A stretch of DNA of 64,000 bases from an uncultured Olsenella sp. (GTDB lineage Bacteria > Actinomycetota > Coriobacteriia > Coriobacteriales > Atopobiaceae): the NCBI GenBank assembly GCA_949290055.1, contig CASEQJ010000001.1:1-64000 (forward strand). The letters are read 5' to 3'. This document shows, one piece after another, positions 37,001 through 46,328 of the stretch (the stretch's first letter is position 1; each line of letters begins with the position of its first letter). Below the pieces are notes generated by a model. That model was not told the origin of the DNA and ran no database searches. It worked only from the letters and a program-made list of their open reading frames with translations. Made by a program: the position numbers and the translations under genes.

Positions 37001-37241
37001 AGACGCTCACCAGCTTGTCGTTCACGTCCTCGCCCTTGAGATAGACGATCTTCTCAAGGCGGAAGAGCGCCATGTCCTCGTAGGGGTCCTCGTCCTCGAC
37101 GAAGGGCAGCGGCGTGGCTCGCGGGAGGTCGGCGAGGTAGCCTCGGTTCACGAGGGAGTCGACCGCGTCGAGGTTCTCGCGCAGCCGCCGCAGCCGATCG
37201 GCACTCTCCCGGTCGATCTTGCTCAGTGCCTTGGCCGCCAT
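34092..37241 (-). CDS. HerA/VirB4-like (DUF87-type) ATPase with Ser/Thr-rich linker
   Basis: 1049 residues. An N-terminal alpha/beta domain (1-230), an extreme Ser/Thr/Gly/Asp linker (about 264-336), then a FtsK/HerA-type motor. Walker A is GSTGSGKSN (529-537), FLVIEPAKGEYK is at 555-566, Walker B is VTVLEEAH (758-765), and a sensor DQSP is near 808. HerA-type ATPases form hexamers that translocate DNA or protein; together with conflict genes they often power a nuclease or secretion step. GGGAGG precedes the ATG, 3 nt after the GAP1-like gene. The low-complexity linker is unusual for this family. Confidence 0.88.
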   Translation of the reverse strand: MAAKALSKIDRESADRLRRLRENLDAVDSLVNRGYLADLPRATPLPFVEDEDPYEDMALFRLEKIVYLKGEDVNDKLVSVYGALSAYGSTAMLVIHGTRGGVSFYLGTRESSFDRRHVSEGIFESSLRGNFPGVEMAACTKNEVKHLMEEAFPSEYRCRSLTSVTVVPSERASHSGEQGGFVQGIEKFIEGMAGQEFTALLLATPVDDERLSLIRRTYEELSTSLSMFREVQRQLSEQESLSVTDGVNDSFSAAISNGFSDTAGSHSDSSLARSKSRDRHRETLLSKGTKGGSSGTTSTETSGTNESHTTSRNDTETRGSGTSHSDSTTTGSSRSLTITQTDKTVSALLERIDRQLERIAACEAYGVWEVGCYFVAGFEHISIMAASLFKALVSGENSQLESAHVNTWPNDRPSFSRLSVVFEYLREARQPNFVHELPLNRAKSFPNVAPTTLVSGEELPLVLGLPRHSVSGVTATSSAEFGRNVLRAGKGAPRRTIELGVVSYMGRESASIPVLLDVDSLTAHCFITGSTGSGKSNTTYQILNELADEKNDVPFLVIEPAKGEYKLAFGRLPDVNVFTTNPRYNDMLHVNPFAFPEEIHVLEHLDRIIEVFSACWPLYAAMPALLKKAFERAYILHGWDLANSYWVNLGNGRWPTFSDVVRILPELLASSAFSGDTKGDYVGSLVTRVESLTNGLVGQIFTREAVTPEILFDQRTIVDLSRIGSTETKALITGTLILQLNEYRQATSSGTNASLRHVTVLEEAHNLLRRTSTDQSQEGSNVQGKSVEMISNSIAEMRTYGEGFLIVDQSPSAVDMSAIRNTNTKIVMRLPELEDRTAAGASMGLSEDQLAEIAKLPMGCAVVYQNDWLEPVLTKVNRAEALYERTSAKVNDPARHAELVGRVVEELFRQHDEGELSVQPFEVLVRQVQDTATNKRAMRRMISALVYACSKKIDEEKFGMTVARLIGAGDLFEVLAERLPEVDPAAVTTADRRDFDQWKRLAKDSLAHYVRLGSDRLKERVLCNHIVCVCVERSIASWERYDAVRRAFL

Positions 37242-37244
37242 GCT

Positions 37245-39884
37245 CTACCTCCCGCCGAACAGCTTCTTGCCCAGACCGCTCAGGCCACGGCCCTCGTCGA
37301 CGCGCCTCAGCATGTTCCCCAGCAGGCTGCGGGCGTCCGGGTTCACCCTGAAGCCCTTGTCCTCGAGGTCCTTCGGGTCAAAGAAGCGCTGGGCCTCGGC
37401 GCGCACCGCGTCGCGGGCGTCCTTGCGAACCCGCATTGCGCGCTCCGCCACCTCCTCGCACACCTCAAGCGGGTAGAGCGAGGCCGTGCAGGCAAGCACG
37501 ATTCCCAGCGACTCGGCCCCGGTCAGGCGGCGCTTGAGCAGGTCGAGCGCGCGGTCCGCGCAGGCGCACAGGAGCACGCTCGCCTCCCGATTGGAGCTCG
37601 TGAGGTAGGAGGTGAGGTAGGCGAGGTAGCACGTGACGCGCGAGAGGTCGACGACGACCCCGGAAACGCCGACGAGAAACGCCTCGGTCTCCCCGGCGGA
37701 CAGCGGGTTGGCACGCAGGCGCGGCATGACGTGGTAGGCGTAGCTCACGGCGTCGTCCGGCCGGTTTGCGTTGCAGGAGCGGCGCAGCTGCGCGGACAGC
37801 ACGAGACGAAGCATTCGCGGACCCATGACCTCGTGGTGGGCGAGCGCTTCATACCCGAGGAGATAGCGCGACAGGCGCTCCTCGTCCGGGGTCGGGTTGA
37901 GCGGGTCGACGCCCCCCTCGAGCGCGAGCCCCGCCGCCCGCATGGCCTCGCCAAACTGCTCGCCGCAGAGCAGCTCGTCGTTCTCCGCGCCGTCGGCGAC
38001 CGAGGCGACGAAGGCCGTCAGGGCGCGCTCGCCGTCCCGGTCGCCGCGCGAGACAAGCTCGTCGACGTAGGCGCGGGCGACCGCGGGGTAGCACGCGGTC
38101 CCCATGGCGGCGTTCGAGAACAGGTCCCCCGAGCAGCACGCACGGTAGAGGGAGGCCACCTCGCGCGAGCTCGCCCGCTGGCTGGCCGCACGCGCGAAGA
38201 GCCGCGCGGCGCCCTCGTACTTCCCGCAGGAGCCGAGCCAGCGCATGAGCAGAAGCGTGGCGTCGTCGCTCGAAACGTCAGCGCCGTCGGCGAGCGCGTC
38301 CCACAGGGCCCGCAGGCAGGCCTCGTCGCCCGGACGGGCGGCGTCGCAGGCCTCGAGAGTCGCGTTGGCGACACGGACGTAGAGCTCGGCGACGTCGACG
38401 AACGGCTCGCTCACCAGTCGCGCGGCACGCAGCCCCTCCTGCGGACCAAAGCGGTACGCGGCCCCCACGAGGCTCCTCACCAGAGAGCTGACCGCGCCCC
38501 CGAGGTCGAGCTCGCTCGCCTCGCAGCCCCGGTCCATGACGGCCACCATGGTCGAGCCGCACAGCACGCAGAGCTTCTCGGCGCTCGAGGCGCTCTCCCC
38601 GAGCGCCACGCCACGCTCGCCGCCGAGTATGGAGAGCGGGTCGACGCCGGACTGCGCGCAGGAGCCCAGGATCTCGTCGAGCCGCGAGGAGAACTCCTCC
38701 TCCGAGACGGAGCGGTCGGAGATCAGGCCGGCGACCGTCGCACCGGCGACCTCCTCCACGCGCCGGCGGTTGTCCGAGCCGAGCGAGCGTCCCGCCCGGA
38801 GCAGGTAGCCGAGCGCGCCCAGAAGGATTGCGGGGCTGGCCCCCTCAAGCTGGTCGAGACCGTCCGTCAGGCGATTGGCGAGCTGCTCGCGCGTGGCCTC
38901 GTCGGCATGCGCCTCGGCGAAGGGCAGGGCGAGCGCGTAGGTCCCCTCGTCGTCGGGCAGGTCGTCGCGCAGCAGCGACCAGAGCTGAAACGCCGCCTCA
39001 AAGAGCCCCAGGTTGAAGCCAATGTCGCAGTGGTCGCCCACAAAAGCCGTGAAGTCGAGCAGCTTCGCGGGATTGAGCTCGAGCGACATGGTCACAAAGT
39101 CCAGGTAGTCGTCGGCGGGAACGTAGTCGGCGTCGGCGGGGGCGGCGGGGTCAAAGGTCACGCAGGACGCGAGCGCGTAGTCCTGGGCGCGCCCAAGGGC
39201 CTCTCGCGTGGTCCCGCAGGCGTCTCCGCCCACCAGGCCCGGCTGCTCGCAGGCGAGAAGGAACGACACCTCGCGGCTCATGCGCAGGGGAACCGCCAGG
39301 CACGCGGCCGCGAGCCAGCGGGCGGCCTCCTCGGGGTCCGCCACGATCACCAGCTGCTTGTCCTCGGTCTTCGCCCGGAAGAGTGAGGTGACCAGCTCGA
39401 GAAGGCGGTCGACGCGCTCGCCCTCGCCCAGCCAGTCGACAATGCGCTCGCAGGAGAGCTCGCCGGTCGGGCGAATGTCGACCGTCGGCAAATAGTCCGG
39501 CTTCTCGGGGCTCGCGACCTCGGGACCCATGGACGAGACGAACACCGGCGACCCAAAGGCCTCGACCGGGGCGAAGGTCAGCTCCTCGGCCGAGAGGAGC
39601 ACGGACTGACGCAGCACGTTGCCGCTTCTGCCCTGCGGGCCCTGGTAGTCGTAGGGAAGCTTGGTGTTGTAGGTGAAGAGGCACTTGTCGCCAAGCAGGT
39701 GGTAGCCGAGCGCCGGGCGGCCGACCTCGCTGGGGTCCGGGTCGGGAAAGAGCTGGGAGAAGCCGGAGCCGTACTCCGCCTTGCACGCGGCAAGCCCCTC
39801 GTCATAGGAGAAGACCTGGAGGCCGTCCGAGACGCCGTCCATGCCCCGGCGGCAGGAGGTGTATATGACCTGGTGCGCCCGCAT
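37245..39884 (-). CDS. GAP1-like (GTPase-associated protein 1) large protein
   Basis: 879 residues from ATG at 39884, with AAGGAG 11 nt upstream. The N-terminus reads AHQVIYTSCRRGMDGVSDGL, and LPYDYQGPQGRSGN and VYVRVANATLEA-like helical repeats follow later. The opening matches, from memory, the GAP1 N-terminal domain type 1 (IYTS...G...GFQV). The rest is helical and repeat-like with no catalytic motif. GAP1 proteins are defined by co-occurrence with paired GTPases in predicted conflict systems. Here the gene lies 5 nt after a zinc-ribbon GTPase gene, as expected. A scaffold or GTPase-regulating role is inferred. Confidence 0.72.
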   Translation of the reverse strand: MRAHQVIYTSCRRGMDGVSDGLQVFSYDEGLAACKAEYGSGFSQLFPDPDPSEVGRPALGYHLLGDKCLFTYNTKLPYDYQGPQGRSGNVLRQSVLLSAEELTFAPVEAFGSPVFVSSMGPEVASPEKPDYLPTVDIRPTGELSCERIVDWLGEGERVDRLLELVTSLFRAKTEDKQLVIVADPEEAARWLAAACLAVPLRMSREVSFLLACEQPGLVGGDACGTTREALGRAQDYALASCVTFDPAAPADADYVPADDYLDFVTMSLELNPAKLLDFTAFVGDHCDIGFNLGLFEAAFQLWSLLRDDLPDDEGTYALALPFAEAHADEATREQLANRLTDGLDQLEGASPAILLGALGYLLRAGRSLGSDNRRRVEEVAGATVAGLISDRSVSEEEFSSRLDEILGSCAQSGVDPLSILGGERGVALGESASSAEKLCVLCGSTMVAVMDRGCEASELDLGGAVSSLVRSLVGAAYRFGPQEGLRAARLVSEPFVDVAELYVRVANATLEACDAARPGDEACLRALWDALADGADVSSDDATLLLMRWLGSCGKYEGAARLFARAASQRASSREVASLYRACCSGDLFSNAAMGTACYPAVARAYVDELVSRGDRDGERALTAFVASVADGAENDELLCGEQFGEAMRAAGLALEGGVDPLNPTPDEERLSRYLLGYEALAHHEVMGPRMLRLVLSAQLRRSCNANRPDDAVSYAYHVMPRLRANPLSAGETEAFLVGVSGVVVDLSRVTCYLAYLTSYLTSSNREASVLLCACADRALDLLKRRLTGAESLGIVLACTASLYPLEVCEEVAERAMRVRKDARDAVRAEAQRFFDPKDLEDKGFRVNPDARSLLGNMLRRVDEGRGLSGLGKKLFGGR

Positions 39885-39889
39885 GGCGA

Positions 39890-41125
39890 TCACTGCTCCT
39901 TCGTCACGAGGCCGTAGCGCGACATGAGCCACAGCAGCGGGTCCTCGACGCGGTGGGGTCGCGGCCGGCGGACGTTGCCGTCGGTGTCCGGCGCGTTCCC
40001 CAGGCCCAGGCTCGAGACCGCGAAGAACGAGACGTCCTTGAAGTTGCCGCGAATGTCGGTGATCAGGGCGCCCTCGCCCCAGTTCTCGAGCAGCGTCCGC
40101 ATTTCGGCGTCCACGGCCTGCTGGTCGCCCTCGACGAACGCCCCGTGCGCGCAGTGCGGGCTCGGCTGCTGGATCGTGAGGGCGTCGCCGGCAATGGGCA
40201 GCAGCGCGTCGAACTTGGGGAAGGTGACGGCGACCGGAATGTCGATCGCGGCGCCCTGCTTTATGCCGCGCGCGTTGCGAATCAGCGTCGTGACGTTGGC
40301 AAGGACGCTCGAGAAGGTCTTGGTGCTCTCGACGCCGGCGAGACTCGTGAGCGCACCGCCGGTCTCCGCCTCGAGCTGGGCGCGAACGCTCGGGATCTGC
40401 AGGGGGTCGGCGAGGAAGATAATCCCCTTGGAGTGGCGAAGGTAGCCGCCGACCGTCGCAATGTCCTCCTCGTTCTGCAGGTCCTCGCCTGCGGCGTCGA
40501 AGAAGGAGAGCGTGAAGGACTTCTTGCGCCCAAAGCTGTGGTCAAGGTAGTTCCAAATGTAGATCAGCGGAATCTTGTCGTTCTCGCGCACGCCACTGAC
40601 GTCGCTTCTGGTGAGCTCGAGCAGCTTCTGGTCCTCGTAGAGCGGCCGGTACTTCGTTTCCTGGTAGAGGCTCTCCACGTCGTAGCCGCCGCTGCCCAGC
40701 GACACGAAGTTGCGGATCTCGGCGCCCATGGAGTGGCCCACCCGCTTGCGGAGCTCGTCGATCAAAACCGCAATGTAGTGGCTCTTGCCCGAGCCGCGCG
40801 TGCCGACGACCGAGATTATGTTGTCGGTCCCCGTGAGCGTGGACTCGGGAAGGGGGTTGTGGCAGTGGGGGCAAATGGGCTTGGGCGTATGGTCGTGGCA
40901 GACGTCGCAGGAGACGTCCGAGGAGCGGCCGAACAGCGAGCGGGAGGTGGGCTTGAAGACGTGGCCGAGCCCCTGGTCGCGCGGCCAGCGCATGTACTGG
41001 GAGTAGAGGTGGTCCGGCTCGGCCGCGGAGGGGCAGCGCTTGTTCACGCAGCGGTACTCTATGCTGCCGCGCTCGACCTCCTGGAAGCAGAACGGGCAGA
41101 CGATCTTGTTGAACAGGGTAATCAT
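39890..41125 (-). CDS. Zinc-ribbon GTPase (DO-GTPase-like), soluble
   Basis: 411 residues. Two N-terminal zinc ribbons (C10, C13, C26, C31 and C73, C76, C85, C88) precede a GTPase domain. G1 is GTRGSGKS (108-115), G3 is DAAGE (210-214), and a degenerate G4 is PKFD (303-306). These resemble the double-GTPase families found with GAP1. GAGGAGG precedes the ATG. It lies between the FN3 protein and GAP1-like genes. The zinc ribbons suggest a docking or nucleic-acid sensing role that would control the GTP cycle; this is inference. Confidence 0.8.
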   Translation of the reverse strand: MITLFNKIVCPFCFQEVERGSIEYRCVNKRCPSAAEPDHLYSQYMRWPRDQGLGHVFKPTSRSLFGRSSDVSCDVCHDHTPKPICPHCHNPLPESTLTGTDNIISVVGTRGSGKSHYIAVLIDELRKRVGHSMGAEIRNFVSLGSGGYDVESLYQETKYRPLYEDQKLLELTRSDVSGVRENDKIPLIYIWNYLDHSFGRKKSFTLSFFDAAGEDLQNEEDIATVGGYLRHSKGIIFLADPLQIPSVRAQLEAETGGALTSLAGVESTKTFSSVLANVTTLIRNARGIKQGAAIDIPVAVTFPKFDALLPIAGDALTIQQPSPHCAHGAFVEGDQQAVDAEMRTLLENWGEGALITDIRGNFKDVSFFAVSSLGLGNAPDTDGNVRRPRPHRVEDPLLWLMSRYGLVTKEQ

Positions 41126-41149
41126 GGGGTACCTCCTCGGACGAAGGGA

Positions 41150-44100
41150 CTAGGCGCGGTAGCCGCAGCTCGACATGAAGCTCGGGGTCGGGCCGCTTGC
41201 GGGATACGCCTCGACGTTCAGGTTCTTCTGCTTGGGGAGCTCGACCGTGTAGGAGTAGGACCCCCTGGCCTCGACCGGGCCGAACGTGGCGAGCGTCGCC
41301 GCGTCGGGCGCCATGTGCGGAACGCGACCGACGCAGCAGGCAATGCGAACCTCCGGCAGGGTGAAGACCGCGGAGCCCTCGGCCGACCTGAACGTGAACG
41401 TGGCGCTCGGCCTGCCGATCAGCGGACGCGAGACCGAGAACGTGTAGACGATCTTGCCGCGCGGGGTCTGGTTGACCTCGACCTGGGCGGGATCGGAGAA
41501 GACGAAGTCGCCCGGGGCTCCGGAGCGGGCGAAGACCGTGACGCAGAGGTGGTCGCCCTTGGCCCCGGGAACGGTGAGGCGGCCGTCGCGCCGCCACTGC
41601 TTGACCGGTACGAGCTTGCGCAGCACGCCCGGCTCGTCGGACTCGAGGTCGTCCACGAAGCGGCTCTCGCTGACAAGGACCATGAAGCCGTTGACGCCCG
41701 GGTCCTTGCAGTCGACGTCAATGCTCAGGGCGCCGTTGAGCACGCTCGCCTCGCGAATCTTCACCGCGCCGCCCGTGGCAATGCGCGCCCGCGCGCCCAC
41801 GACCGCCGAGCCACCGTACACGCCGACCACGAACGCGTGGACCGAGCGCTCGTCGCGCCACGAGAGCGTGCCCAGACCGTCGCTGCGGCTGTCCACGGGC
41901 AGAATCTCAAAGTCGCGTTCGAGCTCGTCGAGGGTGAGGGCGCTTCCTTCGGCGGGGACGTCCTCGCGCCGCTCGGCGGCGAAGAAGCGCACCGGCGCCC
42001 CCGTGCCCTCCCAGGTCAGCTCGTAGCTGCCCTCGCCCGTCGAGCGGGCGTGGAGGTGGGTGGGGTAGGTCGTCACGTCGAGCGGCGTGGCGGAGCAGCG
42101 CGCGGAGGCGCCGCGCGCCTCGGCGGCGCCGGAAACGCGGTAGGCGACGTCCACGACGAACGTGTAGGTCACCCCGTCGCTCAGGCCCTCGAGGACGCAG
42201 CTGTGGGGGCCGTGAAGCTCCCGAGGGGGCACCGCGCCCGAGGCCTCGCTGACCCGGACGTGGGCGGACTCGGGCAGGGGCCTCCAGCTCAGCTCGACGC
42301 GCCCGTGGCTCGGAACGGCGCGCAGCCCCTCGACGCCCGGGGCAACGACCACCGGCGCAGAGCCCGGCGAGGGGCGCGAGGAGACCTCGCCGCGGTGGGT
42401 GACGACGCGATAGTGGCAGGGACGGCCCACCGGGGCGGACTCGTGGACGAACGTGGTCGACTTCGTCGTGCCGAGCGAGCGCTCGCCAAGACCGCCCTCC
42501 TCCTGGAGCAGGACCTCGTAGACGAGGGCGCCCTTCGAGCGGCTCCGCTGCCACGAGACGTGCACGGAGCCCTTTGACTGGTCGGCGACCGCCCGCACGC
42601 TCGAGGCGGGAAGGGGCGGGTGCGCGGCAAGGAAGCTGAGGGCGGACGGGTGGTCCGCGCAGAGGGCCAGCGCCTGGGCGCAGAGCTCGGCGGCGTCCTC
42701 GGGGTCGGCGGAAGCACCTGCCCGGCGCACGACCTCGTCGGCCTCCTCGACGTAGCGCGAGACTCGACGCTCCTGTCCGGCGAGGTGGACCCCGTCGAAG
42801 CCGGGCATGGACTGCGCGCGGCGCAGGGCGTCGCGCGCCGCGACGAAGCGGCTCTCGGCAAGCGAGGAGGCGAGCTCCTTGGCGAGCGGCCCCGCTACGC
42901 CCTCGAGGCGCTCCACCTCGCGGCGGGTGCCGGCGAGGGTGGGCAGCGCGGGCCAGCTCCTCGACGCCTCCTCGAGGCACTGGCGCGCGCCCGCGAAGTC
43001 AAGGCGCGTCGCCTGTCGCCGCGCCTGCTCGCACAGGGAGCTCGCCTCGTCCAGGGCGAGGCCGAGCGGGGTGCCGCACTTGGGGCAGCGGTCCTCCGTG
43101 TTGGGGCTCTTGGTGTGGCAGCCCGGGCACTCCACCACGAGCGGCAGGCCGCAGCGCGAGCACACGGCGGCGCCCTTCTCGTTCACGTGGCCGCAGCGGC
43201 ACACGGTCTTGGAGGAGATCTCCGCGTCGCGCTCGAGCGCTATGCCCTTCTCCTGGCAGTAGCCCACCAGCAGCGGGCGCGCGTCCGCCTTCGTGTCAAC
43301 GAGAAGCGCGAGGCGCTCGATTGCCTCGCGCTGCGAGGCGACGCTCAGCGTCTTGTTGCTCAGGCCGGCAATGTCGGCAAACTCCTGCAGCGCCTCCTTG
43401 AGCGCCTTGCGCCTCAGGTAGGCGTCGTAGCCCTTGCGCGACTCGTCGCTCGCGAACGCCTTGCGGCACAGCGCCTCGAGCGAGGACGCCGCGGCGTCCT
43501 CCGCCGTGTTTCTCCGCTGACGGGCCTTCAGCGCCTGGGCGGCGGCGACCAGGTCGGCGTTGGAGGCCCGACGCGGGTCGCCGACGCCCTCCGGCTGGGC
43601 AAAGTCATAGAGCGTGGCGGCGTCGAACAGCGGGAGGTCCTTGTCCGCCGAGTTGTAGCTCCTCTCCTCCGGCAGCCTGGTCTTGCAGTACTTCTCGTAG
43701 GCGTCGACGGCCTTCTGGTCCGTCTCCGCCGCGGGCTTGTCCCAGGAGAGGCCGAGGTGCTGGGCCCGCCGCTCCACCAGCGCCTCGTCGAGCGAGTAGT
43801 CGATCACGCCGGTCTTCTTGCGAACCTGCTTGTTGACGAACTTGGCGATCTGCTCCCTCCCGGAGGCGATCGTCCCGTCCTCGTCGCTCGCCGTCTTGAG
43901 CGCTCCGTCCAGCTCTCCGTACACGACCGTCGCGGCCTCACGCGCAAACTCCGCCACGTGGGCGGAGTCCGCCAGGGCCTCCTTGATCTCGGCGTAGTGC
44001 TCGCTCAGCTGCTTGTAGTAGTTTGCGTTGTCGCCTCTCGCCGACTTGCTCCCCCACTCCCCGGAGAACTTGCTCTCGAGCAGCTCGAGACAGGTCCGCG

Positions 44101-44161
44101 AGTCCGGCACGGGGTCGAACGGGGCCCCGATCGCAAGCAGCCAGTTGCTTCCCTTTGGCAT
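41150..44161 (-). CDS. Zinc-ribbon and FN3 repeat protein with J-like helical N-terminus
   Basis: 1003 residues. The N-terminal 75 residues (SKFSGEWGSKSARGDNANYY, then KQLSEHYAEIKEALAD) have the helical look of J-like domains found beside Hsp70 genes, but no HPD triplet is present. Residues 321-362 hold two zinc ribbons (CRC...CSRC and CPGC...CPKC). A helical TPR-like stretch follows (370-520), then about three FN3-like beta domains (530-760) and a beta-rich C-terminus (to 1003). It precedes the soluble GTPase gene by 24 nt. It could be the J-type adaptor or substrate receptor of the chaperone pair. No enzyme motif. Confidence 0.72.
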   Translation of the reverse strand: MPKGSNWLLAIGAPFDPVPDSRTCLELLESKFSGEWGSKSARGDNANYYKQLSEHYAEIKEALADSAHVAEFAREAATVVYGELDGALKTASDEDGTIASGREQIAKFVNKQVRKKTGVIDYSLDEALVERRAQHLGLSWDKPAAETDQKAVDAYEKYCKTRLPEERSYNSADKDLPLFDAATLYDFAQPEGVGDPRRASNADLVAAAQALKARQRRNTAEDAAASSLEALCRKAFASDESRKGYDAYLRRKALKEALQEFADIAGLSNKTLSVASQREAIERLALLVDTKADARPLLVGYCQEKGIALERDAEISSKTVCRCGHVNEKGAAVCSRCGLPLVVECPGCHTKSPNTEDRCPKCGTPLGLALDEASSLCEQARRQATRLDFAGARQCLEEASRSWPALPTLAGTRREVERLEGVAGPLAKELASSLAESRFVAARDALRRAQSMPGFDGVHLAGQERRVSRYVEEADEVVRRAGASADPEDAAELCAQALALCADHPSALSFLAAHPPLPASSVRAVADQSKGSVHVSWQRSRSKGALVYEVLLQEEGGLGERSLGTTKSTTFVHESAPVGRPCHYRVVTHRGEVSSRPSPGSAPVVVAPGVEGLRAVPSHGRVELSWRPLPESAHVRVSEASGAVPPRELHGPHSCVLEGLSDGVTYTFVVDVAYRVSGAAEARGASARCSATPLDVTTYPTHLHARSTGEGSYELTWEGTGAPVRFFAAERREDVPAEGSALTLDELERDFEILPVDSRSDGLGTLSWRDERSVHAFVVGVYGGSAVVGARARIATGGAVKIREASVLNGALSIDVDCKDPGVNGFMVLVSESRFVDDLESDEPGVLRKLVPVKQWRRDGRLTVPGAKGDHLCVTVFARSGAPGDFVFSDPAQVEVNQTPRGKIVYTFSVSRPLIGRPSATFTFRSAEGSAVFTLPEVRIACCVGRVPHMAPDAATLATFGPVEARGSYSYTVELPKQKNLNVEAYPASGPTPSFMSSCGYRA

Positions 44162-44170
44162 GAGCTCCCC

Positions 44171-46288
44171 CTAGAGCCGAATCTCGGAACCGCTGGCGAT
44201 CGACCTGCCGATCGTGGAGAACGTCTCCCCAAGCTGGGAGAAGTCGAAGAGGCCCGCGTAGCTGTCGGAGGTGGATATGCTCCGCAGGAACTCCGGGTCC
44301 GCATAGGCGACGCCAATACCTATGATCATGACGTTCTCTTTCCTGAGCTCCTGCGAAATCTGCTGCGCCTCCTGGCAGGCGGGCATGCTCCACACGCCGT
44401 CGGTGAGGAGCAGCAGACAGTTTGCCATGGAGCGCTTGTACCTCTCTTGGCCGGAGTACCAGTCGCTGTAGTTTCTGAGCGGGTCGTTCGTGTTGCCACC
44501 GCCGAGGTTAGCCTCTCTCAGAACCTCTGGGTCGGAGCAGGCGAGCAGCTTCTCCGGGCCGGTCCCCACCTCCGCAATAATCTCAGCCCTGTCGGAGAAG
44601 CACATGAGCCCCACCTCGACCGGGGCCCCCTCGATCGAGGAGAGGAAGCCCCTCACTGCCTCGTGGGCAGCTTCGAACCCCCGCCCATACATGGACCCCG
44701 AGGTGTCTATGGCGATCATGACCCGCATGGGCGCGCACGCAGGCTCGGAGGCCTCGTTCTCGAGGGGCGAGCGGTCAAAGCGCGAGAGGTCGCCCTCGAC
44801 CTCGGCGCGCTCCACCGTGAGCTCGCGGCCGAGCGCGGGCTGGTCGGCACTCACCTCGATCGTCGCGTTCTCCGTGTAGGAGTAGGTCACGCGGACCTTC
44901 GCGTCGCCCTGCTCGCGCTCAATGCCGGTGACCACGTACTTGCCGACCACGTCGTTGTCGAGGGGACGGGGCTCGGAGCCCTGGAGGACGTAGACCTCGA
45001 GCCGTCCCGTTCCCCATGCGGGAACGGGAATGAGGTACTCGCGGGACTCCGAGGCGGGAACGGTCGCGTTCTTGGGAATGATCGTCGAGTTCACGTAGCG
45101 GGAGCGGTCGGGGCTCTCGGCGATCATGCCCATGGGGTGCGCGGTGCAGTCCACGAGCCGCGGGGCGGAGCCGCCCAGAAGGAAGCGCGGGGAGTCCCCC
45201 TCGGCCTCCGCGAGCTGGCTCGCGTAGATCGCGGCACCCAGGGCGACCGCCTCGTCGGGGTTCACCCCGCCGAGCGGCGGCCGGCCGGTCTGCTCCTCGA
45301 GGTAGGCAGCGACCTGCGGCATGCGCGTGGAGCCACCTATGAGCACCACGCCGTCCAGGTCAGCCCAGGCAAGCGGACGACCCAGGGACTCGGCGGCCTC
45401 GGCGATCGTCTCCTCGCAGAGGTCCGTCGTCATGGTCAGGAGGTGCGCGGTCGCCTCTTCGAACTCCCGGCGCGCGACCTCGACCGTCCCGGTGGCCCCG
45501 GCGACCGAGACCCGCGCCCTTGTGCGCGGCCGGGCGGAGAGCTCGCGCTTAGTCCGCTCGGAGAGCACGGCGAGGGTGCCTAGATCGGAAAGCGACAGGT
45601 CCAGGTCCCCGCGGTCCATGTCGAGCCCCTCGCAGAGGCCCTCGAGAAGCATGTCGGTGAGTATGGCGTCCCAGTCGCGGCCCCCGAGGTGGTGGTTCCC
45701 GTTCGAGGCGAGGACGTGGATCTCGTCGGCCGAGATGCGGGCGACGGTCACGTCGAACGTGCCGCCGCCGAGGTCGTAGATCAGCACCGTCCGGTCCGCT
45801 CCGGCGCCGGTGAGGCCGTAGGCGTAGGCCGCCGCCGAGGGCTCGTTCAGGACCCCGAGCACGCGCACGCCGGTGCGACGCAGCGCCTCCTGGGTCGCCT
45901 CGCGCTGCGTGGCGCCGAAGTAGGCCGGGACCGTGACCACGGCCGCGTCGATCTCGACACCGTTGGCGGCGGAGACGTCGGCGAGCAGGTTGCGCAGGAA
46001 TATGGCGGAGAGATCGGTCGCGTCGAACGCCATGTTCTGGAGCCGCTCGACGTAGGTCGACTCCCCCATGCTCCGCTTGTAGAACGAGGCGGCGTTGGCG
46101 TCGCCCATGAGCTGGCTCTCCTTGGCCTCGTCGCCCCAGAGAATGCTCCCGTCCTCGCGGACGGCAACGACCGAGGGCGTCGTCGTCTCACCGCTCGAGT
46201 TCGGCAGAATGTGGGGCCTGCCGTCCTCACCCACGCGCGCCACGGCGCTGAACGTGGTTCCCAGATCAATTCCGACAACGATTCCCAT
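44171..46288 (-). CDS. Hsp70-vWA fusion protein
   Basis: 705 residues. A nucleotide-binding Hsp70 domain (1-375) has DLGTT (8-12), DLGGGTFD (about 177) and IGGSTRMPQV. A shortened beta substrate-binding region (about 380-500) follows. The normal helical lid is replaced by a von Willebrand A domain (about 520-700) with an intact MIDAS: DTSGSM, GGNTND and LLLTDG. A vWA domain binds a protein ligand through Mg2+, so the fusion would couple ATP-driven chaperone action to ligand capture. GGGAGGA precedes the ATG; it lies between the DnaK and FN3 protein genes in the operon. Confidence 0.9.
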   Translation of the reverse strand: MGIVVGIDLGTTFSAVARVGEDGRPHILPNSSGETTTPSVVAVREDGSILWGDEAKESQLMGDANAASFYKRSMGESTYVERLQNMAFDATDLSAIFLRNLLADVSAANGVEIDAAVVTVPAYFGATQREATQEALRRTGVRVLGVLNEPSAAAYAYGLTGAGADRTVLIYDLGGGTFDVTVARISADEIHVLASNGNHHLGGRDWDAILTDMLLEGLCEGLDMDRGDLDLSLSDLGTLAVLSERTKRELSARPRTRARVSVAGATGTVEVARREFEEATAHLLTMTTDLCEETIAEAAESLGRPLAWADLDGVVLIGGSTRMPQVAAYLEEQTGRPPLGGVNPDEAVALGAAIYASQLAEAEGDSPRFLLGGSAPRLVDCTAHPMGMIAESPDRSRYVNSTIIPKNATVPASESREYLIPVPAWGTGRLEVYVLQGSEPRPLDNDVVGKYVVTGIEREQGDAKVRVTYSYTENATIEVSADQPALGRELTVERAEVEGDLSRFDRSPLENEASEPACAPMRVMIAIDTSGSMYGRGFEAAHEAVRGFLSSIEGAPVEVGLMCFSDRAEIIAEVGTGPEKLLACSDPEVLREANLGGGNTNDPLRNYSDWYSGQERYKRSMANCLLLLTDGVWSMPACQEAQQISQELRKENVMIIGIGVAYADPEFLRSISTSDSYAGLFDFSQLGETFSTIGRSIASGSEIRL

Positions 46289-46328
46289 GAGCGTCCTCCC
46301 ACGCGCCGCCTCGTTCTCGTGCCAGGTC

